Assembly: GCA_052389755.1 (NCBI GenBank)
Contig: JBQTHP010000117.1
Location: forward strand, 1-22,274
Length of the DNA stretch: 22,274 nucleotides
From: JBQTHP01 sp052389755
Lineage (GTDB): Bacteria; Pseudomonadota; Gammaproteobacteria; Steroidobacterales; Steroidobacteraceae
Direction: 5' to 3'
Position numbers and translations under genes: made by a program. Below the pieces are notes generated by a model. The model saw nothing but the letters and a program-made list of their open reading frames with translations. It ran no database searches and was not told the DNA's origin. Shown piece after piece: positions 9,618 through 15,698 of the stretch (positions within the stretch are counted from its first letter, which is position 1; the number at the start of each line of letters is the position of its first letter).

Positions 9618-9623
9618 ACGCCC

Positions 9624-11069
9624 ATGGACTCGACGTCACTCGCCTGGTCCAGCCTCGCGCCCGCGATCGGAGAGATCTACCTCACGGTCGCGATCTGCGT
9701 GCTGCTGCTCGTCGAGGCATTCGGCGGTGAACGGCGCCGCGGCTTCATGTCGACGTGCACCTTGTTCGCCATCGCGATCGGCGCCGCACTGCAGGTCGCG
9801 TACGGTGAGGTGGTGGGGCGCGTCACGCTCTTCAGCGGCATGTTCGTCGCGGACGAGCTCGCCTTCGTCCTGAAGCTCGCGGGCTACGTCATCGTCGCCG
9901 TCGCGCTGCTGTATTCGCGCGCCTATCTCGAGCAGCGCAGGATCATGCGCGGCGAGTACTACGTGCTCGCCCTCACGGCACTGCTCGGCATCTTCGTGCT
10001 GATCTCGGCGAACAGCCTGCTCACCGTGTACATCGGCGTCGAGCTGCTCGCGCTCTCCGTCTACGCCATGGTGGCTTTCGACCGCGAAAACGGCGTAGCG
10101 GCGGAAGCGGCGATGAAGTACTTCGTGCTCGGCGCGATCGCCTCGGGCGCGCTCATCTACGGCATGTCGTTCATCTACGGGCTCACCGGGACGCTGTCGC
10201 TCGATGAGCTTGCTACGCAGCTCAAGGCAGACGACCTGAGCCTCGGGGTGATCGTCGGCCTCGTGTTCATGGTGGTGGCCGTCGCATTCAAGCTCGGCGC
10301 AGTGCCGTTTCACATGTGGCTGCCGGACGTCTATCACGGCGCGCCCACGAGCGTGACGCTGTTCCTGGGCACTGCGCCGAAGCTTGCGTACTTCGCGCTC
10401 GCGCTGCGCCTGCTCACGTACGGCATGCAGGGCGCGACGGAAGAGTGGACGCAGATGCTGGCCGTGCTCGCGGTGTTGTCGCTCGTCGTCGGCAACGTGG
10501 TGGCGCTCGCGCAGACGAATCTCAAGCGCCTGCTCGCTTATTCGACGATCGCGAACGTCGGCTTCATCGTGCTCGGCTTCGTCACCGGGACCCCGGCCGG
10601 GTACAGCGCCGCGTTGTACTACACGCTCGTGTACGTGCTGGTGGCGCTCGGATCCTTCGGCGTGATTCTCATCGCGAGCCGTCCGGGCTTCGAGGCCGAC
10701 GAGCTCGACGACTACAAGGGCCTGCACGCGCGCGATCCGTTGCTCGCGCTCGTGATGATGATCCTCATGTTTTCTACCGCAGGCGTGCCACCGTTCGTAG
10801 GCTTCTGGGCGAAGCTGCGGATCATCCAGGAGCTCTGGGCGACGAATCACCTGTGGCTCGTCATCATCGCCGCGGCGGTCTCGGTGATCGGCGTGTTCTA
10901 TTACCTGCGTGTGGTCAAGCTCATGTATTTCGACGCGCCGGGAGACCTGCCAGCGTCCGAGCGTCGTCCGAACGTCCGATTTGCGCTCAGCCTCAATGCC
11001 TTGGCGGTGCTCGTGCTGGGACTGCTGCCCGGGCCGCTGCTCGATCTCTGCGCACGGGTCCTGAGCTGA
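9624..11069 (+). CDS. nuoN: NADH-quinone oxidoreductase subunit N (antiporter-like)
   Basis: NuoN is the third antiporter-like subunit and the last gene of the operon. The 481-residue protein carries the membrane glutamate Glu140 in LTVYIGVELLALSVY, Lys223 in FKLGAVPFHMWLPDVYHGAP and a further lysine in GTAPKLAYF (Lys253). The ATG at 9624 lies six bases after the nuoM stop. No clear stem-loop with a T-run follows the stop; the tRNA promoter begins 25 bases later. Confidence 0.97.
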   Translation: MDSTSLAWSSLAPAIGEIYLTVAICVLLLVEAFGGERRRGFMSTCTLFAIAIGAALQVAYGEVVGRVTLFSGMFVADELAFVLKLAGYVIVAVALLYSRAYLEQRRIMRGEYYVLALTALLGIFVLISANSLLTVYIGVELLALSVYAMVAFDRENGVAAEAAMKYFVLGAIASGALIYGMSFIYGLTGTLSLDELATQLKADDLSLGVIVGLVFMVVAVAFKLGAVPFHMWLPDVYHGAPTSVTLFLGTAPKLAYFALALRLLTYGMQGATEEWTQMLAVLAVLSLVVGNVVALAQTNLKRLLAYSTIANVGFIVLGFVTGTPAGYSAALYYTLVYVLVALGSFGVILIASRPGFEADELDDYKGLHARDPLLALVMMILMFSTAGVPPFVGFWAKLRIIQELWATNHLWLVIIAAAVSVIGVFYYLRVVKLMYFDAPGDLPASERRPNVRFALSLNALAVLVLGLLPGPLLDLCARVLS

Positions 11070-11093
11070 CCAAACCGTAGCCTGCGCCGTCGG

Positions 11094-11121
11094 TTGCCTT
11101 TGCCGCGGGCCGGGGTAGAAT
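11094..11121 (+). promoter_or_regulatory. Sigma-70 type promoter of the initiator tRNA
   Basis: A -35 box TTGCCT (11094-11099) and a -10 box TAGAAT (11116-11121) are separated by 16 bases and lie 15 bases ahead of the mature tRNA end. The bases after the -10 box are GC-rich (GCGCGGCC), the discriminator type found at stable-RNA promoters under stringent control. It lets the tRNA be transcribed independently of the nuo operon. The boxes are seen; their activity is inferred. Confidence 0.65.
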
Positions 11122-11136
11122 GCGCGGCCTTTCCGG

Positions 11137-11213
11137 TGCGGGGTGGAGCAGTCTGGCAGCTCGTCGGGCTCATAACCCGAAGGTCGCAGGTTCAAATCCT
11201 GCCCCCGCTACCA
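11137..11213 (+). tRNA. Initiator tRNA-fMet (anticodon CAT)
   Basis: The 77-base gene folds as a full cloverleaf with the CCA end encoded. The anticodon loop CTCATAA carries CAT at 11171-11173. Two initiator hallmarks are present. The anticodon stem ends in three G-C pairs (GGG 11166-11168 against CCC). Position 1 (T) cannot pair with position 72 (T), the mismatch needed for formylation. The T arm GTTCAAATC is normal. In many gammaproteobacteria an initiator tRNA of this kind stands before rimP-nusA-infB; those genes do not follow here. Confidence 0.97.
11201..11213 (+). repeat. tRNA 3'-end repeat, copy 1 (putative attachment site)
   Basis: The last 13 bases of the tRNA, GCCCCCGCTACCA, recur exactly at 12391-12403 on the same strand. 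Integrative elements commonly recombine within tRNA 3' ends and leave such direct repeats. No integrase is visible, so the role as an attachment site is inferred. Confidence 0.5.
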
Positions 11214-11276
11214 ACTCATCGTCGCTGCCAGAGCGACTCAGTCCAACACCCAAACGGGTTGGGGGAGCGCGCTGGC

Positions 11277-11510
11277 ATGGACTGGAAAGATCGAATCACG
11301 CTCGATCCCGCAGTGCTGGCGGGCAAGCCAGTCATCCGGGGGACGCGCTTGGCCGTGGACTTCATTCTCGGGCTGCTCGGCCAAGGCTGGACTGAACCTG
11401 AGATCATCCGCAACTATCCCGGCATTACGCACGACGACATTGCCGCGTGCCTGCAGTACGCGACGGCGATCCTGCAGTCTGAGAAGGTATATCCCGCTGC
11501 AATCGCGTGA
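11277..11510 (+). CDS. DUF433 family antitoxin
   Basis: The 77-residue protein matches the DUF433 family in its pattern DRITLDPAVLAGKPVIRGTR followed by a small helical part (EIIRNYPGITHDDIAACLQY). DUF433 proteins are small helix-turn-helix-like antitoxins, usually encoded with a DUF5615 PIN-like toxin, and one follows here with its start next to this stop. The frame is open upstream through the tRNA; I chose the ATG at 11277 because it starts the conserved motif and has a GGGGGAG purine run about nine bases upstream. It probably neutralises the next gene product and represses the pair; this is inference from the family. Confidence 0.88.
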   Translation: MDWKDRITLDPAVLAGKPVIRGTRLAVDFILGLLGQGWTEPEIIRNYPGITHDDIAACLQYATAILQSEKVYPAAIA

Positions 11511-11512
11511 CC

Positions 11513-11887
11513 ATGCGGCTCCTCGCGGACGAGAACTTCCCGGGTGATGCCGTAAACGCATTACGCGCCGCGGGGCACGACGTCATCTGGATTCGGACCG
11601 ATGCGCCCGGCAGCACGGACCGCAGCGTGCTCGAGCGCGCAACGACCGAAACGCGTGTTCTGCTCACCTTCGACAAGGACTTTGGCGAGCTCGCGTGGCG
11701 CTTCGGTTTGCCTTCGCAATGCGGCATCATCTTGTTTCGCCTACCGATGCCCCTGCCGCGGGAGGTGGGTCGAGCTATCACTAACATCCTGACTGAACGC
11801 TCGGATTGGCCGGGACACTTTTCCGTCGTCGAGCCCGGCCGCATACGGATGCGTCCGCTTCCGGTGCGTTGGCAACGGGGGCCTTGA
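11513..11887 (+). CDS. DUF5615 family PIN-like toxin
   Basis: The 124-residue protein begins MRLLADENFPGDAV and holds LLTFDKDFGELAWR, the acidic residues (Asp6, Glu7, Asp54, Asp56) typical of DUF5615, a PIN-like predicted RNase fold. It is the expected partner of the DUF433 gene just before it. An in-frame GTG at 11507 overlaps the antitoxin stop by four bases and could be used instead of the ATG at 11513; either way translation is likely coupled. The C-terminus (GRIRMRPLP) is the usual basic end of the family. Confidence 0.86.
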   Translation: MRLLADENFPGDAVNALRAAGHDVIWIRTDAPGSTDRSVLERATTETRVLLTFDKDFGELAWRFGLPSQCGIILFRLPMPLPREVGRAITNILTERSDWPGHFSVVEPGRIRMRPLPVRWQRGP

Positions 11888-11942
11888 CGACGAACCCCGT
11901 TCGGATGCTCCTCGACGCCCATCGTCGGCGAAGGAAGGCGCC

Positions 11943-12175
11943 ATGACGTGGGTTGATCGCATCAGCTTCGACGCTGCCGCAATGGGTGGCAAACCCTGTA
12001 TACGGTATATGCGCGTGACGGTTGGCACGATCGTCGGACTCATGGCCGCTGGCCGCACCGGGCAGGAGATCCTGAAGGCGTACCGTATCTCGAATCCGAG
12101 GATCTCCGCGCAGCGCTTGCTTACGCAGCATGGCGCTCCGGAGGCTGTCGCCGCCACCACGGAGCAGATCGATGA
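11943..12175 (+). pseudogene. DUF433 antitoxin broken by a single-base loss
   Basis: The start reads MTWVDRISFDAAAMGGKPCI, then MRVTVGTIVGLMAAGRTGQ, a clear DUF433 N-terminus with an AAGGAAGG ribosome site before it. After KAY (codon ending 12083) the frame leaves the family. Putting back one base between 12084 and 12085 restores YPYLESEDLRAALAYAAWRS and a stop at 12173-12175. The repaired gene is 234 bases, exactly the length of the intact DUF433 gene at 11277. As it stands the frame runs on to 12332 with an unrelated tail. No toxin partner follows, so this looks like the decayed remainder of a second module. Confidence 0.82.
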
Positions 12176-12177
12176 GG

Positions 12178-12201
12178 CGAGCGATCGTCCAGGATCGCTC
12201 G
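12178..12201 (+). terminator. Hairpin directly after the repaired DUF433 stop
   Basis: A perfect nine-base stem, CGAGCGATC and GATCGCTCG, encloses the loop GTCCAG and starts two bases after the stop that the frame correction predicts. There is no T-run, so a classic intrinsic terminator is not proved; its position fits an end-of-gene structure. Confidence 0.4.
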
Positions 12202-12390
12202 TATCGGTTGCCGAGTTTGTCCGCCGCGCCGCCAGGCAGGGGCATGCAGAGTTCCGTTCCAAGAGCTGCCTGCCTGCATTATGCAGCCTGCCCGCCATTC
12301 CGGTGATTCCGGGTATCGCAGTGCTCGTCTGACGACACAGGGCTACCGCACTCGTTGCCTGATCGGTTGCGCAGGAACAGCGCAAAGCAC

Positions 12391-12403
12391 GCCCCCGCTA
12401 CCA
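12391..12403 (+). repeat. tRNA 3'-end repeat, copy 2 (putative attachment site)
   Basis: An exact copy of the last 13 bases of the initiator tRNA, GCCCCCGCTACCA, lies 1190 bases downstream in direct orientation and is followed by CTC, while the tRNA copy is followed by ACTC. The bases before it (GCAGGAACA) faintly recall the tRNA T arm (GCAGGTTCA). Together with copy 1 it brackets the DUF433/DUF5615 genes. Confidence 0.5.
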
Positions 12404-12431
12404 CTCTTCCGAGCAGAGCGTCGTCCTGAAT

Positions 12432-13350
12432 CACGACGGCGCTTTCCATCGACTTCGATATAAGTTACGAAGCTATCGCCTCTACGTGCACGATCGGCTA
12501 TAAGGCAGGGACGGCACGAATAACACAACATCAGCGGCACCGATGAGGATGCCCCAGAGCCGCGACCTTCCTCTAAGCCTCGACGAGATCCAGAACTACT
12601 TTGAGAACGGCTGGATCGTGCGACGAGCATTGTTCCATGCCAACGAAGTGGCTCGTATGCGGGCCTGCTTCGACGAGCTCGAGGAGATCGCGGGTGAGTT
12701 GACGGAGACAGGACTGCACCGCGGCTCGTATTTCGTTCTTGGCGAGAAAAACGGGCGGCAGGTCCTCCGGCGCATCGTCTGGGCCGGCGGGTGTCAGCGC
12801 TATCTGCTTGCAATCGGGAACGACGCGCGCCTGACGGTGCCTTGCGCACAGCTGTTGCGCAGCGATGCGATGGACCATCTGCTGAATCAGGCCCATTTCA
12901 AGCGGCCGCACGACGGCGTGGTTTTCGACTGGCATCAGGACATTCAGCATCGCGACAAGGGCGAGGGGACGTGGACGGACGTCAACGGCTGCGGAAGCTT
13001 CGTCCAAACGGTGATCGTGCTCGACGAGATGACACCTGATAGCGGTCCGCTCCTGTTCATACCCGGGAGCTCGAAATGGGGACGGGTCGATTTCGGCGAC
13101 CGTGCCGGCTGCAACCCGTCGCAGATGTGGAAGAGACCGCCGCAGTTCCGCAAGGAGAATGCGGTGACGATCGCGGCGCAGCCTGGTGACGCGCTGTTCT
13201 TCGGCCCGTACACAGTACATGCAAGCTTCGAGAACACGTCGGACCGCTATCGCCGGGTCCTGATCAACGGGTACGCCAGCCCCGATGCGAACCGTCGCGT
13301 ATACCCCGGGGACGGCGCCGGACGCCGATTGATCGCACCGACCGAATTCT
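12432..13350 (+). repeat. 919-bp direct repeat, copy 1
   Basis: This segment and 14675-15593 align over their whole length at a constant offset of 2243 bases with no insertion or deletion that I can find and only scattered substitutions. Each copy holds about 110 bases of upstream sequence and nearly all of a PhyH-family gene. Similarity stops abruptly at both ends. No terminal inverted repeats or transposase genes accompany it. Confidence 0.88.
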
Positions 13351-13352
13351 AA
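12543..13352 (+). CDS. PhyH-family (phytanoyl-CoA dioxygenase-like) Fe(II)/2-oxoglutarate oxygenase, copy 1
   Basis: The 269-residue protein shows the non-haem iron triad of 2-oxoglutarate oxygenases: the HxD motif His131-Gln-Asp133 in VVFDWHQDIQH, the distal His226 in GPYTVHASFE, and an arginine 11-12 residues later (YRRVLINGYA) that would bind 2-oxoglutarate. The stretch DSGPLLFIPGSSKWG is typical of PhyH proteins. The substrate cannot be told; this family hydroxylates very diverse small molecules. The ATG at 12543 has no good ribosome site. The position matching the start of copy 2 is ACG (12516-12518), preceded by AGGGA, so expression may be weakened. It differs from copy 2 at 14 of 267 aligned residues, none of them iron ligands. 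Confidence 0.85.
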   Translation: MRMPQSRDLPLSLDEIQNYFENGWIVRRALFHANEVARMRACFDELEEIAGELTETGLHRGSYFVLGEKNGRQVLRRIVWAGGCQRYLLAIGNDARLTVPCAQLLRSDAMDHLLNQAHFKRPHDGVVFDWHQDIQHRDKGEGTWTDVNGCGSFVQTVIVLDEMTPDSGPLLFIPGSSKWGRVDFGDRAGCNPSQMWKRPPQFRKENAVTIAAQPGDALFFGPYTVHASFENTSDRYRRVLINGYASPDANRRVYPGDGAGRRLIAPTEF

Positions 13353-13502
13353 GACTTCTGCTGCAGAGCTCGGACCCCAAGCGGTCATCGCTGCTGTAAC
13401 CAGAATCCTGCACCCCGCACCTCGCATCGCGGCTACTTGACGCTCGCGGTATGAACTGTGTTAAGCGTGCCCGACCAACGGCCTTGCAACGGCGTAGCTT
13501 GC

Positions 13503-13515
13503 GCCCATTTTGGGC
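13503..13515 (+). promoter_or_regulatory. Inverted repeat ahead of higB (candidate operator)
   Basis: The perfect inverted repeat GCCCA-TTT-TGGGC lies 18 bases before the higB start. HigA-type antitoxins commonly repress their own operon by binding a palindrome near the promoter. I could not assign convincing -10 and -35 boxes, so the role is inferred from position. Confidence 0.4.
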
Positions 13516-13533
13516 ACATGTTACGGTCTCGTC

Positions 13534-13860
13534 ATGCGCATCATTGCGCGCCGTACGCTGCGCGAGTTCATCGACTCACGCATGGCGCACAAGGACGGTC
13601 AGGCACTCAAGGCTGCGCTGTACGCATGGTTCGAGGAAGTTCGCCGTTCACGGTGGGCTACCATGGCGGACGTCAAGCGTCAGTATCGCACCGCGAGCGT
13701 GGTGACGGCGGAGCGCATCGTGTTCAACATCAAGGGCAATGACTATCGCTTGGTCGTTGCTGTGGACTTCGAGAAAGGCATCGTCTGGATCAAGTGGGTC
13801 GGCACGCATCGCGACTACGACGAGATCGACGTAACGAAGGTGCAGTATGGCGGTAAATAG
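13534..13860 (+). CDS. higB: HigB-like mRNA interferase toxin (RelE superfamily)
   Basis: The 108-residue protein fits the HigB toxin family, ribosome-dependent mRNA endonucleases. It opens MRIIARRTLREFIDSR, has WATMADVKRQYRTAS in the middle, and ends with the family core VFNIKGNDYRLVVAVDFE, then VWIKWVGTHRDYDEID. The ATG at 13534 is chosen because it begins the conserved N-terminus; the frame is open eight codons further up. Its end overlaps higA by 14 bases. Toxin-before-antitoxin order is the rule for higBA. It lies between the two copies of the 919-bp repeat. Confidence 0.88.
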   Translation: MRIIARRTLREFIDSRMAHKDGQALKAALYAWFEEVRRSRWATMADVKRQYRTASVVTAERIVFNIKGNDYRLVVAVDFEKGIVWIKWVGTHRDYDEIDVTKVQYGGK

Positions 13861-14230
13861 TGTCAGGCCGATCCGGAGTAAGGCCGACTACGAAGCGGCG
13901 CTTGCCGAAGTCGAGCGGCTGTGGGGCGCCAAGGCGGGAACGCACAAGGGTGATCGGCTGGACGTGCTTGCGACGCTCGTCGAGGTATATGAAGCCGAGC
14001 ACTATCCAATGGACCCTCCCGACCCCATCGAGGCAATCAAGTTTCGGATGGATCAACTGGGCCTCACCAGGAAGGATCTGGAGCCATTGATCGGCACTCG
14101 CACCCGCGTCGCTGAGGTTCTCAACGGCAAACGCCGGTTGTCCATCGCGATGATTCGTCGGCTGCACGAGAAGCTCGGGATACCGGCGGAGACTCTCATC
14201 CGTCCCACACGCGCAGACCGCGCTGCCTAG
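13847..14230 (+). CDS. higA: HigA-like antitoxin (XRE-type helix-turn-helix)
   Basis: The 127-residue protein has an N-terminal helical part (IRSKADYEAALAEVERLW) of the type that contacts HigB. A C-terminal XRE-type helix-turn-helix spans about residues 63-112 (FRMDQLGLTRKDLEPLIGTRTRVAEVLNGKRRLSIAMIRRL; the recognition helix is about 84-93). It should bind HigB and repress the operon. It overlaps the toxin gene by 14 bases, so the two are translated together. The motif MDPPDPIEAIKF is common in this subfamily. Confidence 0.9.
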   Translation: MAVNSVRPIRSKADYEAALAEVERLWGAKAGTHKGDRLDVLATLVEVYEAEHYPMDPPDPIEAIKFRMDQLGLTRKDLEPLIGTRTRVAEVLNGKRRLSIAMIRRLHEKLGIPAETLIRPTRADRAA

Positions 14231-14677
14231 ACAGCGGTCAGGAAAGCGGACTGGAGCGGCTCCGAGAGCGACCAGGATCACGCCAATGACGAGGAAGACC
14301 TCCGCGGGTCGTACGAAATCCGCAATATGGTCGCTCAGAGCCTGACGACTGGCGGCCGTAAAGAGCAGGCCGCGTCCGAAGAGATCGGCACTGTACGGCC
14401 TGATCGCATCCTTATCCGGATCGATGACGGCATCGATAAACAGCTCCTGATGCTCGCGCACCGCCGATGCTCGCAAGGCGGCAATGAGCGCCACGACGAA
14501 ACACGCCATCGCGAGCAGGTGCAGCACGAGCGTGGAGATGCGCACGCCGGCGGGGAGCGGGGTCGTGCGAATGAAGACTGCTGCAGAGGCGGTGAGCGGT
14601 ACGACGACTGCAACGAGCGCGATGAGGCAACCGCGCCGATCTCCGTTGGACTCCTGCAGAAGCGCGCCGTCAACCAC
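14231..14677 (-). pseudogene. Remnant of a three-helix membrane protein gene, truncated at both ends
   Basis: On the minus strand one frame encodes three clear hydrophobic segments: IALVAVVVPLTASAAVFI, then LVLHLLAMACFVVALIAAL, a soluble stretch (YSADLFGRGLLFTAASRQAL), and VFLVIGVILVALGA. The opposite strand has only low-complexity shadow frames. The frame begins (GTG, 14675-14677) exactly where copy 2 of the 919-bp repeat begins, so the true N-terminus is probably lost. On the other side it runs without a stop into the antisense of higA, so the natural C-terminus also seems lost. Two helices, a linker and a third helix recall small effector proteins of the Pycsar/SLATT type, but the resemblance is by layout only. 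Confidence 0.5.
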
Positions 14678-15593
14678 GACGGCGCTCTAGATCGACTTCG
14701 ACATAAGTTACCAAGTCATCGCAGCTCCGCGCACGATCGGCTATAAAGCAGGGACGGCATGACAAACACAAGATCAGCGGCACCGGTGAGGATGCCCCAT
14801 AGCCGCGACGTTCCTCTAAGTCTCGACGAGATCCAGAACTACTTCGAGATCGGCTGGATCGTGCGACGAGCATTGTTCCGTGCCGACGAAGTGGCCCGTA
14901 TGCGGGCCTGCTTCGACGAGCTCGAGGAGATCGCGGGTGAGTTGACGGAGACAGGACTGCACCGCGGCTCGTATTTCGTTCTTGGCGAGAAGAACGGGCG
15001 GCAGGTTCTGCGGCGCATCGTCTGGGCCGGCGGGTGTCAGCGCTATCTGCTTGCAATCGGCAGCGACGCGCGCCTCACGGTGCCTTGCGCACAGCTGTTG
15101 CGCAGCGATGCGATGGACCATCTGCTGAATCAGGCCCATTTCAAGCAGCCGCGCGACGGCGTGGTTTTCGACTGGCATCAGGATATTCAGCATCGCGACA
15201 AGGGCGAGGGGACCTGGACGGACGTCAACGGCTGCGGAAGCTTCGTGCAGACGGTGATCGTGCTCGACGAGATGACACCTGATAGTGGTCCGCTCCTGTT
15301 CATACCCGGGAGCTCGAAATGGGGACGGGTCGATTTCGGCGACCGTGCCGGCTGCAACCCGTCGCAGATGTGGAAGCGACCGCCGCAGTTTCGCAAGGAG
15401 CATGCGGTGACGATCGCGGCGCAGCCCGGTGACTCGCTGTTCTTCGGCCCGTACACAGTACATGCGAGCTTCGAGAACCTGTCGGACCGCTATCGCCGGG
15501 TTCTGATCAACGGGTACGCCAGCCCCGATGCGAACCGTCGCGTATACGCCGGGGACGGCGCCGGACGCCGATTGATTGCACCGGCCGGATTCT
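14675..15593 (+). repeat. 919-bp direct repeat, copy 2
   Basis: This is the second copy of the segment at 12432-13350, in the same direction and without gaps. The left edge is at CACGACGGCGCT and the right edge just before the last codons of the PhyH gene, so the two genes end differently: copy 1 stops at once, copy 2 adds four residues. Confidence 0.88.
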
Positions 15594-15607
15594 CGTCGTC
15601 GCGATGA
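14759..15607 (+). CDS. PhyH-family (phytanoyl-CoA dioxygenase-like) Fe(II)/2-oxoglutarate oxygenase, copy 2
   Basis: The 282-residue paralogue of the gene at 12543 has the same iron ligands (HxD in DWHQDIQH, distal His in YTVHASFEN) and the same PhyH motif DSGPLLFIPGSSKWG. The ATG at 14759 is preceded by AGGGA at a spacing of five bases and adds MTNTRSAAPVR ahead of the part shared with copy 1; a GTG at 14786 is the alternative. A TATAAA at 14742-14747 sits so close to this start that, if it is a -10 box, the downstream start would be used. Both copies keep an open, conserved frame, so both are under selection or the duplication is recent. Confidence 0.85.
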   Translation: MTNTRSAAPVRMPHSRDVPLSLDEIQNYFEIGWIVRRALFRADEVARMRACFDELEEIAGELTETGLHRGSYFVLGEKNGRQVLRRIVWAGGCQRYLLAIGSDARLTVPCAQLLRSDAMDHLLNQAHFKQPRDGVVFDWHQDIQHRDKGEGTWTDVNGCGSFVQTVIVLDEMTPDSGPLLFIPGSSKWGRVDFGDRAGCNPSQMWKRPPQFRKEHAVTIAAQPGDSLFFGPYTVHASFENLSDRYRRVLINGYASPDANRRVYAGDGAGRRLIAPAGFSSSR

Positions 15608-15640
15608 GACCGCGAATCCGCGTGATGGGAACGATCAAAG

Positions 15641-15667
15641 AAGCCCGCAGATGCTATCTGCGGGCTT
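15641..15667. terminator. Bidirectional terminator between convergent genes
   Basis: A perfect 12-base stem (AAGCCCGCAGAT and ATCTGCGGGCTT) encloses a three-base loop. It lies 33 bases after the PhyH copy 2 stop and 31 bases after the stop of the minus-strand epoxide hydrolase. On the minus strand it is followed by CTTTG, so it fits best as the terminator of that gene and may serve both. Confidence 0.8.
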
Positions 15668-15698
15668 ATGTAGATGACATCAGAACATGCTGGCCCCA

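Larger units (their letters stand above)
12176..12542. other. Non-coding stretch between the broken antitoxin and the first PhyH gene
   Basis: This holds a perfect hairpin (12178-12201), the second copy of the tRNA-end repeat (12391-12403) and the first 111 bases of the 919-bp direct repeat (from 12432). I see no credible gene. The odd palindrome CTGCAT-T-ATGCAG at 12274-12286 is the only other structure noted. Confidence 0.5.

Noticed and set aside
9636..11195. Minus-strand open frame (519 codons) opposite nuoN and the tRNA
   Set aside because: Same antisense pattern as opposite nuoL, and it would cross the tRNA gene.
11249..11263. CCCAA-ACGGG-TTGGG hairpin after the tRNA
   Set aside because: The stem is only five pairs with no T-run; too weak to call as the tRNA terminator.
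13790..14230. Continuation of the minus-strand membrane frame through higA
   Set aside because: This part lacks hydrophobic segments and is the antisense of an intact higBA pair, so I kept only the part beyond 14230 as a remnant.
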